From Deltaproteobacteria bacterium (GTDB lineage Bacteria; Desulfobacterota; Binatia; DP-6): a stretch of 20,107 nucleotides of DNA. The translations under genes and the position numbers were made by a program. This document shows, piece by piece, positions 1-7,701 of this stretch. Position 1 is the first letter of the stretch. Each line of letters starts with the position of its first letter. The stretch covers positions 1 through 20,107 of the forward strand of contig VBLD01000100.1 of assembly GCA_005879205.1 (NCBI GenBank). Direction: 5' to 3'. The notes below the pieces were generated by a model, which was given only the letters and a program-made list of their open reading frames with translations, did no database searches and was not told the DNA's origin.

Positions 1-851
1 TCGCGGCCGTACCGGCCGGCTGGGATTTCGATGCCGTGCTCGCCGGCCCGGACGGCACGACCGGCACTGCGGACGACGGGACGTTGGTCGCGCCGGCGGG
101 ATGCAGCGCGACCGCACGGCGCCCACCGGGAGCCCCGACGCCGTCGCGCGTGGTGATGACGGTCGCTGCCACCGCTGCGGGTGGCCGGCGACGCCTCGAC
201 GCCGTCGTCGACCGCGCCCGCGCGCCCGGCGTGCCGGCGCTCCTGTGGCTCGGCACACCTCCGGCGCCCGGGACGATCGGCGGGACGCTCGATCTCGACG
301 GCGCGGACGCTGCCGACGTGACGGGCCCGCGCCTCGCGGCGCTGGCCGCCCCCGTCGATCCGGCGGCGCTCGACACCTGGCTGGCGGGCGAAGCGTCGCA
401 CGTCGACGCGGCCGGCGCCGCGCCCCCGCTCATCGCTGCGAGCCCTCCACTCGGCGCGCTGCTGGGCCGGCTCGACGCCGCCGGGGCCGGCGGCGTCGCT
501 GGCCTGCCGCCCGCGGGTACCGTGCCGGGCGCCCTGGCGCGGGTCGCGGGCGACCTGGTGGTCGATGCGCCGCTCAGCGGCGCGGGCCTGCTCTTCGTCG
601 ACGGGACGCTCGACATCCGGAGCACCTTGGACTTTACTGGACTCGTGGTAGCCGCGGGGGGTCTGCGCGTCCGGGCTGGAGGAAGCCTCACGGTGGGCGG
701 CGCGCTCTGGGTGGGCGGGACCGCGGCGCCCGCGTTCGTTGTCGACGGCACCTTGCGCCTCCGCCAGTCCGCGGCCGCCCTGGACGATGCGGATCGGCTG
801 CTCCCCTTGCCGCGGCGGGCCGTCCTCGTCGGTGTCAAGGATCTGTCATAG
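1..851 (+). CDS. PilX-like pilus-associated protein, C-terminal part (5' end outside window)
   Basis: The reading frame is open to the left edge of the window (first full codon at position 3) and stops with TAG at 849–851, so this is the 3' part of a longer gene. The visible part, about 282 residues, is rich in Ala, Gly and Pro. Near the C terminus it has short beta-type repeats such as GLLFVDGTLDIRSTLDFTGL, followed by GGLRVRAGGSLTVGGALWVG. This 'own-line' beta-solenoid pattern of a value, a base form and a coloured layer is what I associate with C-terminal regions of PilX-type minor pilin or pilus assembly proteins in high-GC Gram-negative bacteria. The N-terminal prepilin segment that would prove this is not in the window. 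The downstream response regulators are 16 nt away. The family call is inference; that it is coding is well supported by the long frame and codon bias. Confidence 0.55.
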   Translation, partial: AAVPAGWDFDAVLAGPDGTTGTADDGTLVAPAGCSATARRPPGAPTPSRVVMTVAATAAGGRRRLDAVVDRARAPGVPALLWLGTPPAPGTIGGTLDLDGADAADVTGPRLAALAAPVDPAALDTWLAGEASHVDAAGAAPPLIAASPPLGALLGRLDAAGAGGVAGLPPAGTVPGALARVAGDLVVDAPLSGAGLLFVDGTLDIRSTLDFTGLVVAAGGLRVRAGGSLTVGGALWVGGTAAPAFVVDGTLRLRQSAAALDDADRLLPLPRRAVLVGVKDLS

Positions 852-867
852 CGGGGTCCCGAACTCC

Positions 868-1239
868 ATGGCGAAGCGCATCCTGGTGGTGGAGGACGAC
901 GCCGACAACCGGCGCATCGTCGCGAAGGTGCTCACGGGGGAGGGCTACGAGGTCATCGAGGTGGCGACCGGTGCCGAGGCGGTGGCCGCCGTCCACCAGC
1001 AGCGGCCCGATCTCATCATCATGGACCTCGCCCTGCCGGGGATCGACGGCTGGGAGGCGTCGCGGCGAATCAAGGCCGCCCCCGATTCTGCCGATATTCC
1101 GATCATCGCCCTCACGGCCTTCGCGATGCGCGGGGACGAGGAGCGAGCGCGCGCAGCGGGATGTGATGCATACGTACCCAAGCCATGCCGGCCACAGACT
1201 CTCCGCGAGGTGGTGCGGCAGTTCCTTCCGGAGCCCTGA
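868..1239 (+). CDS. Single-domain response regulator (CheY/DivK-like receiver)
   Basis: This 123-residue protein is a receiver domain with no output domain. The acidic pocket is E9-D10-D11, the phospho-acceptor is D53 in IIMDLALPGIDG, the switch Thr is T83 and the conserved Lys is K105 in the VPKP motif. All parts of a working phosphotransfer site are present, so it probably takes phosphate from a histidine kinase and signals by protein contact. The start is ATG at 868, where homology to receivers begins; an in-frame start at 739 lies inside the preceding gene in another frame and adds a non-homologous stretch. No strong Shine-Dalgarno is visible. It lies directly before a second receiver protein with D, T and K at the same residue numbers. 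No kinase gene is in view. Confidence 0.9.
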   Translation: MAKRILVVEDDADNRRIVAKVLTGEGYEVIEVATGAEAVAAVHQQRPDLIIMDLALPGIDGWEASRRIKAAPDSADIPIIALTAFAMRGDEERARAAGCDAYVPKPCRPQTLREVVRQFLPEP

Positions 1240-1257
1240 CCGGGGGAGGACGGGACG

Positions 1258-1638
1258 GTGAGCGCCGTCATCCTCGTGGTCGACGACAACGAGGACAACG
1301 TCGACATCGCCCGGCAGATGCTCCTCAGCCGGGGCTTCGAGGTCCGCGTCGCCTACAACGGCCCGAGCGCGCTCGCCTCGGTCGAGCAGCGGCGTCCCGA
1401 TCTCATCCTGCTCGACATCATGATGCCCCAGATGAGCGGCATGGAGGTCCTCGACCGGTTGCGGGCCAACCCCGCCACCGCTGGCGTCCCGGTGATCCTG
1501 GTGACCGCAAAGGATCAGGACGAGGATCTGCTCGCGGGCTACAAGTACGGCGCGGACTACTACATCACCAAGCCGTTCAGCGCGAAGCAGCTCCTCTACG
1601 GCATCGGTCTGGTCCTCGGCACCGAACGGCCCGAGTGA
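1258..1638 (+). CDS. Single-domain response regulator (second, tandem CheY-like receiver)
   Basis: A 126-residue stand-alone receiver that starts at GTG 1258, with a good GGGAGGA-type Shine-Dalgarno at about 1244–1250. Acidic residues D9-D10, phospho-acceptor D53 in LILLDIMMPQMSG, T83 and K105 (ITKPF) are all present. It is 18 nt downstream of the first receiver and clearly divergent from it: this one has the LLDIMMP and KPF signatures typical of receivers near polar or motility kinases. The pair, following a pilus-like gene, could serve a pilus or taxis pathway, but the sequence only shows two intact receivers. It is 49 nt upstream of tmk and might be read together with it. Confidence 0.9.
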   Translation: MSAVILVVDDNEDNVDIARQMLLSRGFEVRVAYNGPSALASVEQRRPDLILLDIMMPQMSGMEVLDRLRANPATAGVPVILVTAKDQDEDLLAGYKYGADYYITKPFSAKQLLYGIGLVLGTERPE

Positions 1639-1687
1639 CGACGCGCTTGCGGGCCAGGGGCTCGCGCGTTAGACGAAGCCCACGCTC

Positions 1688-2362
1688 GTGGCGCTCTTCG
1701 TCACCTTCGAGGGGATCGAGGGCTCCGGCAAGTCGACCCACGCCCGCCTGCTCGCGGAGCACCTGCGTGCCGCCGGCTATCCGGTGGTGGAGACCCGTGA
1801 GCCCGGTGGGACGCCCGCCGGGGCCGCCATCCGCCGCCTGCTGCTCGGTGCCGACGCGCCCCCGCTCGCGCCGCTGACCGAGCTCCTCCTCTACTGCGCC
1901 GATCGGACCGAGCACGTCACCGAGGTCATCCGCCCGGCGCTCGCCGCCGGTCGCGTCGTGCTCTCGGACCGCTTCTCGGAGTCCACGATCGCCTACCAGG
2001 GCTACGGTCGCGGCCTCGACCTGGCCGTCGTGCGCGCGCTCGACGCCCACGCGCGCGGCGGCCTCGTACCGGACCTGACGATCCTGCTCGACTGTCCCGT
2101 CGCCGAAGGTCTGAACCGAATCACCGGTCGCCGCCAAAGTCCCGGGCAAGGAGGCGCGGCGCCCTCGGGCGCCGCGCCGTTAGAGTTAGACCGGTTCGAG
2201 CGGGAGACGCTGGCCTTCCACGAGCGGGTCGGGGCAGGCTTTCGCGCGCTCGCCGCCGCCGAGCCGGCCCGCTTTTGCGTGGTCGATGGAGCCGCCCCGA
2301 TCGAGTCCGTCCACGCGCGCATCGTCGCGGAGGCCGAGCGTCGACTCGCGAAGGCGGCATGA
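1688..2362 (+). CDS. tmk: Thymidylate kinase (dTMP kinase)
   Basis: It phosphorylates dTMP to dTDP with ATP in the cytoplasm, an essential step in dTTP supply. The protein has 224 residues. The P-loop is at residues 9–17 (GIEGSGKST), the TREPGGT dTMP-binding motif is at 36–42, and the DRF motif at 94–96 is followed by the conserved SxxAYQGYGRG segment. The DRFE…FHERV stretch from residue 168 closes the LID region. The start is GTG 1688, placed by homology (MALFVTFEGIEGSGKS). Odd feature: the LID contains about 18 extra low-complexity residues (around 149–166, GGAAPSGAAP) that coincide with a perfect 12-bp inverted repeat in the DNA. The TGA stop overlaps the holB ATG as ATGA, so the two are probably translationally coupled. 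Confidence 0.96.
   Translation: MALFVTFEGIEGSGKSTHARLLAEHLRAAGYPVVETREPGGTPAGAAIRRLLLGADAPPLAPLTELLLYCADRTEHVTEVIRPALAAGRVVLSDRFSESTIAYQGYGRGLDLAVVRALDAHARGGLVPDLTILLDCPVAEGLNRITGRRQSPGQGGAAPSGAAPLELDRFERETLAFHERVGAGFRALAAAEPARFCVVDGAAPIESVHARIVAEAERRLAKAA
2153..2178. repeat. Perfect GC-rich palindrome inside the tmk coding sequence
   Basis: The arms GGCGCGGCGCCC (2153–2164) and GGGCGCCGCGCC (2167–2178) are perfect reverse complements around a 2-nt loop. It encodes residues 156–164 of thymidylate kinase, in frame, within the variable LID segment. It could be a small in-frame palindromic insertion or a product of biased codon use. Confidence 0.7.
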
Positions 2363-3372
2363 GACTGGCGGACGTCGTCGGCCACGAAGGGGCGCTCGAG
2401 CGGCTTCAACGTGCCGCCGCCGCAGAGCGCCTGGCCTCGGTCTACCTCCTGACCGGACCGCCGGGCATCGGCAAGCGTCTCGTCGCAGACGCGTTCGCCG
2501 CGTGCATCCTGTGCGACGCGCCGGTGGCGGGCGACGCGTGTCGGGTATGCGCACAATGCACGTGCGTCGCGGCCGGAACGCATCCGGACCTCCGCACCGT
2601 CGAGCGCGACGAGGAACGGCGCGACATCCGCATCGAGCAGGTGCGGGAGCTCGCACGCTGGCTCGCCCTCCAGCCGCTCATGGCGCAACGGAAGGTCGCC
2701 ATCATCGACGCCGCGCACTGCCTCAGCGAGCCGGCCCAGAACGCGTTGCTGAAGACGCTCGAGGAGCCGCCGCCGAGCGCCGTCCTCCTGCTGACGGCCG
2801 CCTCCGCGGCGCTGTTGCTGCCGACGGTTCGCTCTCGCTGCCAGACGGTACGCATGGACCCGCTGCCGCCCGAGGCCGTGGTGCGGGTGCTGACCGCACG
2901 GGGGGTGGCACCCGAGCAGGCGGCCTTGCTGGCGGCCGAGGCGGAGGGCTCGCCGGGCCGCGCCCTCGCGCTGGCGGGCGACGAGGAGGCCCGCATCCGT
3001 ACGGCGGTCCTGAAGGCACTCCCCGAGCTCGGCACGAGCGACGCCGCCGCGCTCTCGGCGCTCGCGCAGGAGCTGTCCCGGGGACCCGTGGACGCCGCAC
3101 TGAGCACCGCCGCGGCCTGGTACCGCGACGTCCTCGAGACCGCGCTCACCGGCGATCCTCCGCGCCGCAACCCGGACGCGGCCGCAGCGGTTCGCGTGGT
3201 CGCCGATCGCTCTCCGCCCGCCCGGACGCTTCGCCAGCTCGAGGTGGTCTGTGATACGATCGACGGCCTGTCGCGGAACGCCAACCGCGTCCTGGCGCTC
3301 GAGACCATGCTGCTCGCGCTCCGGGCGCTCGAGCGCGATGACGCGCTCGACGTTCGACAGGGATCGACATGA
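2359..3372 (+). CDS. holB: DNA polymerase III subunit delta' (clamp-loader component)
   Basis: Delta' is a subunit of the replicative clamp loader. The protein has 337 residues with an AAA+ fold: a Walker-A-like GPPGIGKR at residues 33–40, a four-cysteine zinc module with C52, C61, C64 and C67, a Walker-B-like IIDAAH around 115–120, the NALLKTLEEPP stretch at 128–138, and the SRC motif at 159–161. The E. coli delta' subunit has a degenerate P-loop and does not hydrolyse ATP; here the Lys of GKR is kept, so ATP binding cannot be excluded. The start is ATG 2359, overlapping the tmk stop. An upstream in-frame start at 2275 would lie inside tmk and add a non-homologous basic segment. The stop overlaps the next ATG (ATGA), giving a tightly coupled operon. 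The tmk–holB–ricT order is shared with Bacillus-type and deltaproteobacterial genomes. Confidence 0.95.
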   Translation: MRLADVVGHEGALERLQRAAAAERLASVYLLTGPPGIGKRLVADAFAACILCDAPVAGDACRVCAQCTCVAAGTHPDLRTVERDEERRDIRIEQVRELARWLALQPLMAQRKVAIIDAAHCLSEPAQNALLKTLEEPPPSAVLLLTAASAALLLPTVRSRCQTVRMDPLPPEAVVRVLTARGVAPEQAALLAAEAEGSPGRALALAGDEEARIRTAVLKALPELGTSDAAALSALAQELSRGPVDAALSTAAAWYRDVLETALTGDPPRRNPDAAAAVRVVADRSPPARTLRQLEVVCDTIDGLSRNANRVLALETMLLALRALERDDALDVRQGST

Positions 3373-4214
3373 TGGACCAGCAGGATGATGCGAGCGCCGG
3401 CCCGGTGCCGGGACCGGTGGCCGTCGGAGTGCGCTTCCGGCCGGCGGGGAAGATCTACGAGTTCGACCCCGGCCCGCTGATCCTTCGCCGCGACGATCGC
3501 GTGCTGGTCGAGACCGAGCGCGGCCCGGAGCTCGGCACGATCGTGATCACGGCCAGACCGCTCAGCAAGCCACGGGCCCTGCAACGGGTGATCAAGAAGG
3601 CGGACGCCCGGGATCTGGGACGCGAGGACCAGAACTTCCAGCGGGAGCACGAGTCGTACCGCTCGGCGCTGGGGGTGGTGCGCGACAGCGGCCTGCCGAT
3701 GAAGCTCGTGAAGGCAGAGCGCAGCTACGACGGGACGAAGACCACCTTCTACTTCTTCGCCGAGGACCGGGTGGATTTTCGCGAGCTCGCGCGCACGCTC
3801 GGGCAGACGCTCGCCACGCGCGTCGAGATGAAGCAGATCGGCGCGCGCGACGAGGCCAAGGTGGCCGGTGGGCTCGGCGTCTGCGGACGCGAGCTCTGCT
3901 GCTCGTCGTGGCTCCAGGAATTCGAGGCGGTCACCGTCAAGATGGTGAAGGAGCAAGGGCTGGCCCTCAATCAGTCGAAGCTCGCGGGACAATGCGGGCG
4001 GCTCAAGTGCTGCATGCGGTACGAGTACCAGACGTACCTGGAGCTCAAGCGCGGCCTGCCGGCGCCCGGGAGCCGCGTCGAGTGCGTGAAGGGCGACGGC
4101 GTGATCGTCCGGCAGAACATCCTCCGGCGGACCGTCGTCGTGCGTCGGGCCGAGGACGGCGTCGAGGTCGAGGCGAGCCTCGACGACCTCGTCACGCGGC
4201 GCGCCGACGCCTGA
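3369..4214 (+). CDS. ricT: RicT/YaaT-like PSP1-domain protein
   Basis: A 281-residue PSP1-superfamily protein. In Bacillus, RicT (YaaT) forms a complex with RicA and RicF, carries Fe-S clusters and affects RNase Y-dependent mRNA maturation; the role in Gram-negative lineages is poorly known. The start is GVRFRPAGKIYEFDPG (residues 20–35). The PSP1 core has FYFFAEDRVDFRELARTL at about 127–144, followed by RVEMKQIGARDEAKVAGGLG. Two cysteine clusters are present: C172, C177 and C178 (VCGRELCC), and C209, C214 and C215 (CGRLKCC), consistent with metal or Fe-S binding. The start ATG 3369 overlaps the holB stop; ATG repeats at 3369 and 3372. No RicA or RicF partner is present in the window. Location next to holB is the classic one. 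Confidence 0.92.
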   Translation: MMDQQDDASAGPVPGPVAVGVRFRPAGKIYEFDPGPLILRRDDRVLVETERGPELGTIVITARPLSKPRALQRVIKKADARDLGREDQNFQREHESYRSALGVVRDSGLPMKLVKAERSYDGTKTTFYFFAEDRVDFRELARTLGQTLATRVEMKQIGARDEAKVAGGLGVCGRELCCSSWLQEFEAVTVKMVKEQGLALNQSKLAGQCGRLKCCMRYEYQTYLELKRGLPAPGSRVECVKGDGVIVRQNILRRTVVVRRAEDGVEVEASLDDLVTRRADA

Positions 4215-4230
4215 CCGCCGGACGGCGCCC

Positions 4231-5760
4231 ATGCCACGCGAGCCCGTCTATCTCACCACCCCGCTCTTTTACGTCAACGCCGAGCCGCACCTCGGCCACA
4301 CCTACGTGACGCTCGTCGCCGACGTGCTCGGTCGCTTCTGGCGGGCCCGAAACCGACCGGTCTTCGTCCTCACCGGGACCGACGAGCACGGCGACAAGAT
4401 CGCCCAGGCGGCGGCCGCGGCAGGGGTGTCGCCGCGCGAGCACGCCGACCGCGTGAGCGGCATCTTCCGGTCCACGTGGGACGCGGCGGGCCTTCGCTAC
4501 GACCACTTCATCCGGACCACCGACAGCTACCACGTCGCCTTCGTGCAGAAGGTGCTGGCCGACATCCACGCCAAGGGCGACATCTACTTCGGCGGCTACC
4601 GCGGTCTCTACTGCTTCGGCTGCGAGCGCTTCTACCAGGAGCGGGAGCTGGTCGACGGGCTCTGCCCCGACCACCGCGTCGCGCCCACGGAGCTCGCCGA
4701 GGAGAACTACTTCTTCCGCATGAGCGCCTATCAGGAGCGCCTGGTGGCGACCCTCGAGGCGAACCCGGCGCTGATCGTGCCTGAAGGGTACCGCCGGGAG
4801 GTCCTGTCGCTCCTCCGCGAGCCGATCGGCGACCTGTGCATCTCGCGGCCGAAAAGCCGGCTCGCGTGGGGCATCGAGCTGCCCTTCGACAGCCGCTACG
4901 TGACCTACGTCTGGTTCGACGCGCTCCTCAACTACGTGAGCGCGCTCGTCCATCTCGGCCGTATGGAGCTCTGGCCCGCGGCGGAGCACCTGATCGGCAA
5001 GGACATCCTGAAGGCGCACGCCGTCTTCTGGCCGACGATGCTGATGGCGGCGGGTCTGCCGCTCTACCGTCGCCTCTGCGTGCACGGCCACTGGCAGATG
5101 CAGCAGGGGAAGATGTCGAAGAGTCTCGGCAACGTCGTCCGCCCGCTCGACATGAAGGCGCGCTATGGCATGGACGCGTTCCGCTACTACCTCCTGCGCG
5201 AGATGGCGTTCGGGCAGGACGCCGAGTTCAGCGAGGAGGCGCTGGTGGCGCGGTTGAACGGCGATCTCGCCAACGGGCTCGGAAACCTCGCGAGCCGCGT
5301 GCTCGCCATGCAGCAGCGCTATTTTGGCGGCGTCGTGCAGCCGCTCGCGCCCGAGGCCGCCGACCACGCGCTCCGCGCCGCCTTCGCCGCCGCCGCCCGG
5401 GAGCTCGACGCCCACATCGCGGATCTCGCCTTCCACCGCGGGCTCGAGGCGGTGTGGCGGGCGCTCGACCACGCCAACAAATACGTCGTCGAGACCGCCC
5501 CGTTCACGCTCGCCAAGGACCCCGTCCGGCTGCCGCGCGTCGGCGCGATCCTCCACGAGCTCTGCGAGGCGCTGCGCACGGCGGCGCAGCTGCTCGCCCC
5601 CTTCCTTCCCGAGACCGCCGAGCGACTGGCGGGGCTGCTCGGCCTTCCCGCGACGCGCCTCGGGGAGCTCGACCTGCCCTGGGGCGCGGCGTTCGCGCCG
5701 GGACACCGGACGCTCGCGCCCGAGGCGCTCTTCCCGCGCGTCGAGGTCTCGGCCGCGTGA
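4231..5760 (+). CDS. metG: Methionyl-tRNA synthetase
   Basis: It charges tRNA-Met with methionine. The protein has 509 residues, a short form without the C-terminal Trbp111-like tRNA-binding domain. It shows class I signatures: HLGH at residues 20–23 and KMSKS at 294–298. The TGTDEHGDKI motif is at 48–57. The connective-peptide knuckle has C128-x2-C131 and C145-x2-H148, so a metal site may be kept as CxxC…CxxH; I cannot confirm zinc. The WFDALLNY motif is at 228–235, and the C-terminal anticodon-binding helical domain follows from about 350. It starts 16 nt after ricT with ATG 4231. The TGA overlaps the tatD GTG (GTGA), so synthesis of the two is probably coupled. Confidence 0.97.
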   Translation: MPREPVYLTTPLFYVNAEPHLGHTYVTLVADVLGRFWRARNRPVFVLTGTDEHGDKIAQAAAAAGVSPREHADRVSGIFRSTWDAAGLRYDHFIRTTDSYHVAFVQKVLADIHAKGDIYFGGYRGLYCFGCERFYQERELVDGLCPDHRVAPTELAEENYFFRMSAYQERLVATLEANPALIVPEGYRREVLSLLREPIGDLCISRPKSRLAWGIELPFDSRYVTYVWFDALLNYVSALVHLGRMELWPAAEHLIGKDILKAHAVFWPTMLMAAGLPLYRRLCVHGHWQMQQGKMSKSLGNVVRPLDMKARYGMDAFRYYLLREMAFGQDAEFSEEALVARLNGDLANGLGNLASRVLAMQQRYFGGVVQPLAPEAADHALRAAFAAAARELDAHIADLAFHRGLEAVWRALDHANKYVVETAPFTLAKDPVRLPRVGAILHELCEALRTAAQLLAPFLPETAERLAGLLGLPATRLGELDLPWGAAFAPGHRTLAPEALFPRVEVSAA

Positions 5761-6554
5761 GCGGGCCCATCGCGCTCGTCGACTCGCACTGCCATCTCGC
5801 CGAGCCCGACTTCGACGCCGACCGCGAGGCCGTGCTGGCGCGCGCCGCGGCCGCCGGCGTCACGACGCTCGTCTGCGTCGGCGCGACCGGCCCCGTCGAG
5901 TCGAACTTCCCGGCCGTGGCGCTGGCCGGTCGTCGGGGAGCCGTCGAGATCGTCGCGACGGTCGGCATCCACCCGCACGACGCCGCGAGCGCCGACGAGG
6001 CCGCCTTCACGACGCTCGGGCGCCTGGCGGCGAGCCCGGGCGTCGTCGGCATCGGCGAGACCGGTCTCGACTTCCACTACGACCGCTCGCCGCGTCCGGC
6101 CCAGTGCGCCGCCTTCGCCCGCACCGTCGCGCTCGCGCGCACCACGGGCCGGCCGCTCGTCGTGCACGTGCGCGAGGCGCACATCGAGGCGGCCGCCATT
6201 CTTCAGGCCGAGGGCGCAGCCGCCGTGGGCGGCGTGATCCACTGTTTCACCGGCGACCGGGACGACGCGCGTCGCTACCTGGACCTCGGCTTTGCGATCT
6301 CGGTGGCCGGCATCGTGACCTTCAAGAACGCCGACACGCTGCGCGACGCGGTGCGCACCGTTCCGCTCGACCGCTTGCTGGTCGAGACCGACGCCCCGTA
6401 CCTCGCACCCGTCCCGCACCGCGGGCGGCGAAACGAGCCGGCGCACGTGCGGCTGGTCGCCGAGGCCGTCGCCACCGTGCGAGGCGAGCCGCTCGCGACG
6501 GTCGCCGCGGCGACGACGGCCAACGCGCGGCGGCTCTTCACCGTCCGGGGTTGA
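5757..6554 (+). CDS. tatD: TatD family metal-dependent hydrolase (putative DNase)
   Basis: A 265-residue TIM-barrel metal hydrolase of the TatD/YcfH group. These enzymes act on DNA ends or 3'-termini and D-aminoacyl substrates have also been reported; the exact substrate here is not evident. Metal ligands are visible: H11 and H13 in DSHCHL, E101 in GETGLDF, H137 in VVHVRE, H162 in IHCFTG and D212 in ETDAPYLAP; the NEPAHV motif follows at 226–231. The start is GTG 5757, sharing GTGA with the metG stop. Gene order metG–tatD is common in bacteria (the yabD position in Bacillus). It ends 6 nt before the stop codon of the convergent ferritin-like gene, leaving almost no room for a terminator. Confidence 0.95.
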   Translation: MSGPIALVDSHCHLAEPDFDADREAVLARAAAAGVTTLVCVGATGPVESNFPAVALAGRRGAVEIVATVGIHPHDAASADEAAFTTLGRLAASPGVVGIGETGLDFHYDRSPRPAQCAAFARTVALARTTGRPLVVHVREAHIEAAAILQAEGAAAVGGVIHCFTGDRDDARRYLDLGFAISVAGIVTFKNADTLRDAVRTVPLDRLLVETDAPYLAPVPHRGRRNEPAHVRLVAEAVATVRGEPLATVAAATTANARRLFTVRG

Positions 6555-6560
6555 CCCGGG

Positions 6561-7637
6561 TCAGAGCGGGGGCGCCGTCGCGGCGAGATCCGGGAACAGG
6601 GCGAGCAGTGCCGGCGGCACGGTCACGCGCTCGTCCAGCGTCGAATCCGGCATGTCCTCGAACTGCAGCACCCCGATCTTGGCGAACGCCTCGCGCACCC
6701 GCGGCGTGAGCAGCCCGAGCCGCTTCAGGTTCGGCACGATCTTGGCGAAGAGGAGCTGCCGGAACCCCTGCATGAAGGGCGTCTCGAGCGACCACTTGAC
6801 CCACACGTCGACGTCGTAGCCGAGGCGCTCCCACACCTCCTCCATGAGGAGGCGGTCGCGCATGAGGTGCGCGGCCTCGATCACGAACTCCTCGCGCTCG
6901 CGGAGCTCGGCCGCCGTCATCTGGCGGTACACCTCCTCGAGCGAGAGGACGCCGAAGGCGACGTGCCGCGCCTCGTCGCGGATGACGTAGCCCGTGATCT
7001 GCTGGATCAGCGGCTCCTGCGGATTCATGAAGTTCATCAGTCCGAAGGCCGCGAGCGCCAGCCCTTCGACCATGATCTGCATGCCGAGGTAGGTCATGTC
7101 CCAGCGCGGCTCGCGGATGATCTGCGCCAGCAGCGTGTGGAGATGGGGGTTCACGGGAAAGGCGAACGGCAGCTTCTCGGTCAGGTAGCGGCGGTAGACC
7201 TCCACGTGGCGAGCCTCGTCGGCCACCTGGCTGGCGGCGTAGAACTTGGCCTCGACCCACGGCACCGTGTTCACGATCTGCGCGGTCGCGAGCAGCGCCC
7301 CCTGCTCCCCATGCAGGAACTGGGACAGCATCCAGCCGAGCTGGTGGATGCGGACGCGGATCAGTTCCTTCACCTCGAGCTTCTGCGGCGGGTTCAGCAG
7401 CGCGTTCACGGCCTCGGGCGGCAGGAAATCCGGGAAGCGCTCGGGGTCGACGTCGATCGACCAGTCGATGTCGGTCGACGCGTTCCACTGCATCCGCTTT
7501 CCCTTTTCATAGAGGTTCAGGAGCGATTCGCGACCGACCTCGTAGTTCCAGTTGAAGATCGTGTCCGACGACTCGTGGACGGTCTCGAGACCACCCTGGG
7601 GAGGCAGCGGAATCGGCTCGTGGCGGGCGATCGACAT
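6561..7637 (-). CDS. Ferritin-like diiron-carboxylate protein (R2-like fold, function unknown)
   Basis: A 358-residue protein of the ferritin-like superfamily. It has the full diiron pattern E…ExxH…E…ExxH: E111 (HGEQ), E141 and H144 (DEARH), E191 (VEGLAL), E222 and H225 (DEARHVAFG). This is the arrangement of ribonucleotide reductase R2, AurF-type N-oxygenase and related oxidases. The N-terminal stretch NWNYEVGRESLLNLYEKGKR leads into QWNASTDIDWSIDVDPERF. The start ATG 7637 has an excellent Shine-Dalgarno (GGAGGAG, about 7 nt away); an upstream frame start at 7682 has none. No signal peptide, so it is probably cytoplasmic. It is 64 nt downstream of the outer-membrane gene on the same strand and may be the last gene of the iron block. 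Substrate and reaction are unknown. Confidence 0.85.
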   Translation of the reverse strand: MSIARHEPIPLPPQGGLETVHESSDTIFNWNYEVGRESLLNLYEKGKRMQWNASTDIDWSIDVDPERFPDFLPPEAVNALLNPPQKLEVKELIRVRIHQLGWMLSQFLHGEQGALLATAQIVNTVPWVEAKFYAASQVADEARHVEVYRRYLTEKLPFAFPVNPHLHTLLAQIIREPRWDMTYLGMQIMVEGLALAAFGLMNFMNPQEPLIQQITGYVIRDEARHVAFGVLSLEEVYRQMTAAELREREEFVIEAAHLMRDRLLMEEVWERLGYDVDVWVKWSLETPFMQGFRQLLFAKIVPNLKRLGLLTPRVREAFAKIGVLQFEDMPDSTLDERVTVPPALLALFPDLAATAPPL

Positions 7638-7701
7638 GGATGCTCCTCCGGCGGATATGCCTCGCACCGCCTCCCGCCGCAACCCACGCCGCTCGGGCGC
7701 C

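Noticed and set aside
2442..4232. Long minus-strand open frame of about 596 codons opposite holB and ricT
   Set aside because: High-GC codon bias leaves antisense frames open. holB and ricT on the plus strand have clear motifs over the entire stretch, and the antisense product is low in family-like motifs.
4192..5706. Minus-strand open frame of about 504 codons opposite metG
   Set aside because: It is an antisense shadow of methionyl-tRNA synthetase, which has HLGH and KMSKS in the plus frame.
6545..6572. Terminator between tatD and the ferritin-like gene
   Set aside because: Only a weak 5-bp CCGGG/CCCGG stem is present, with no T-run on either strand.
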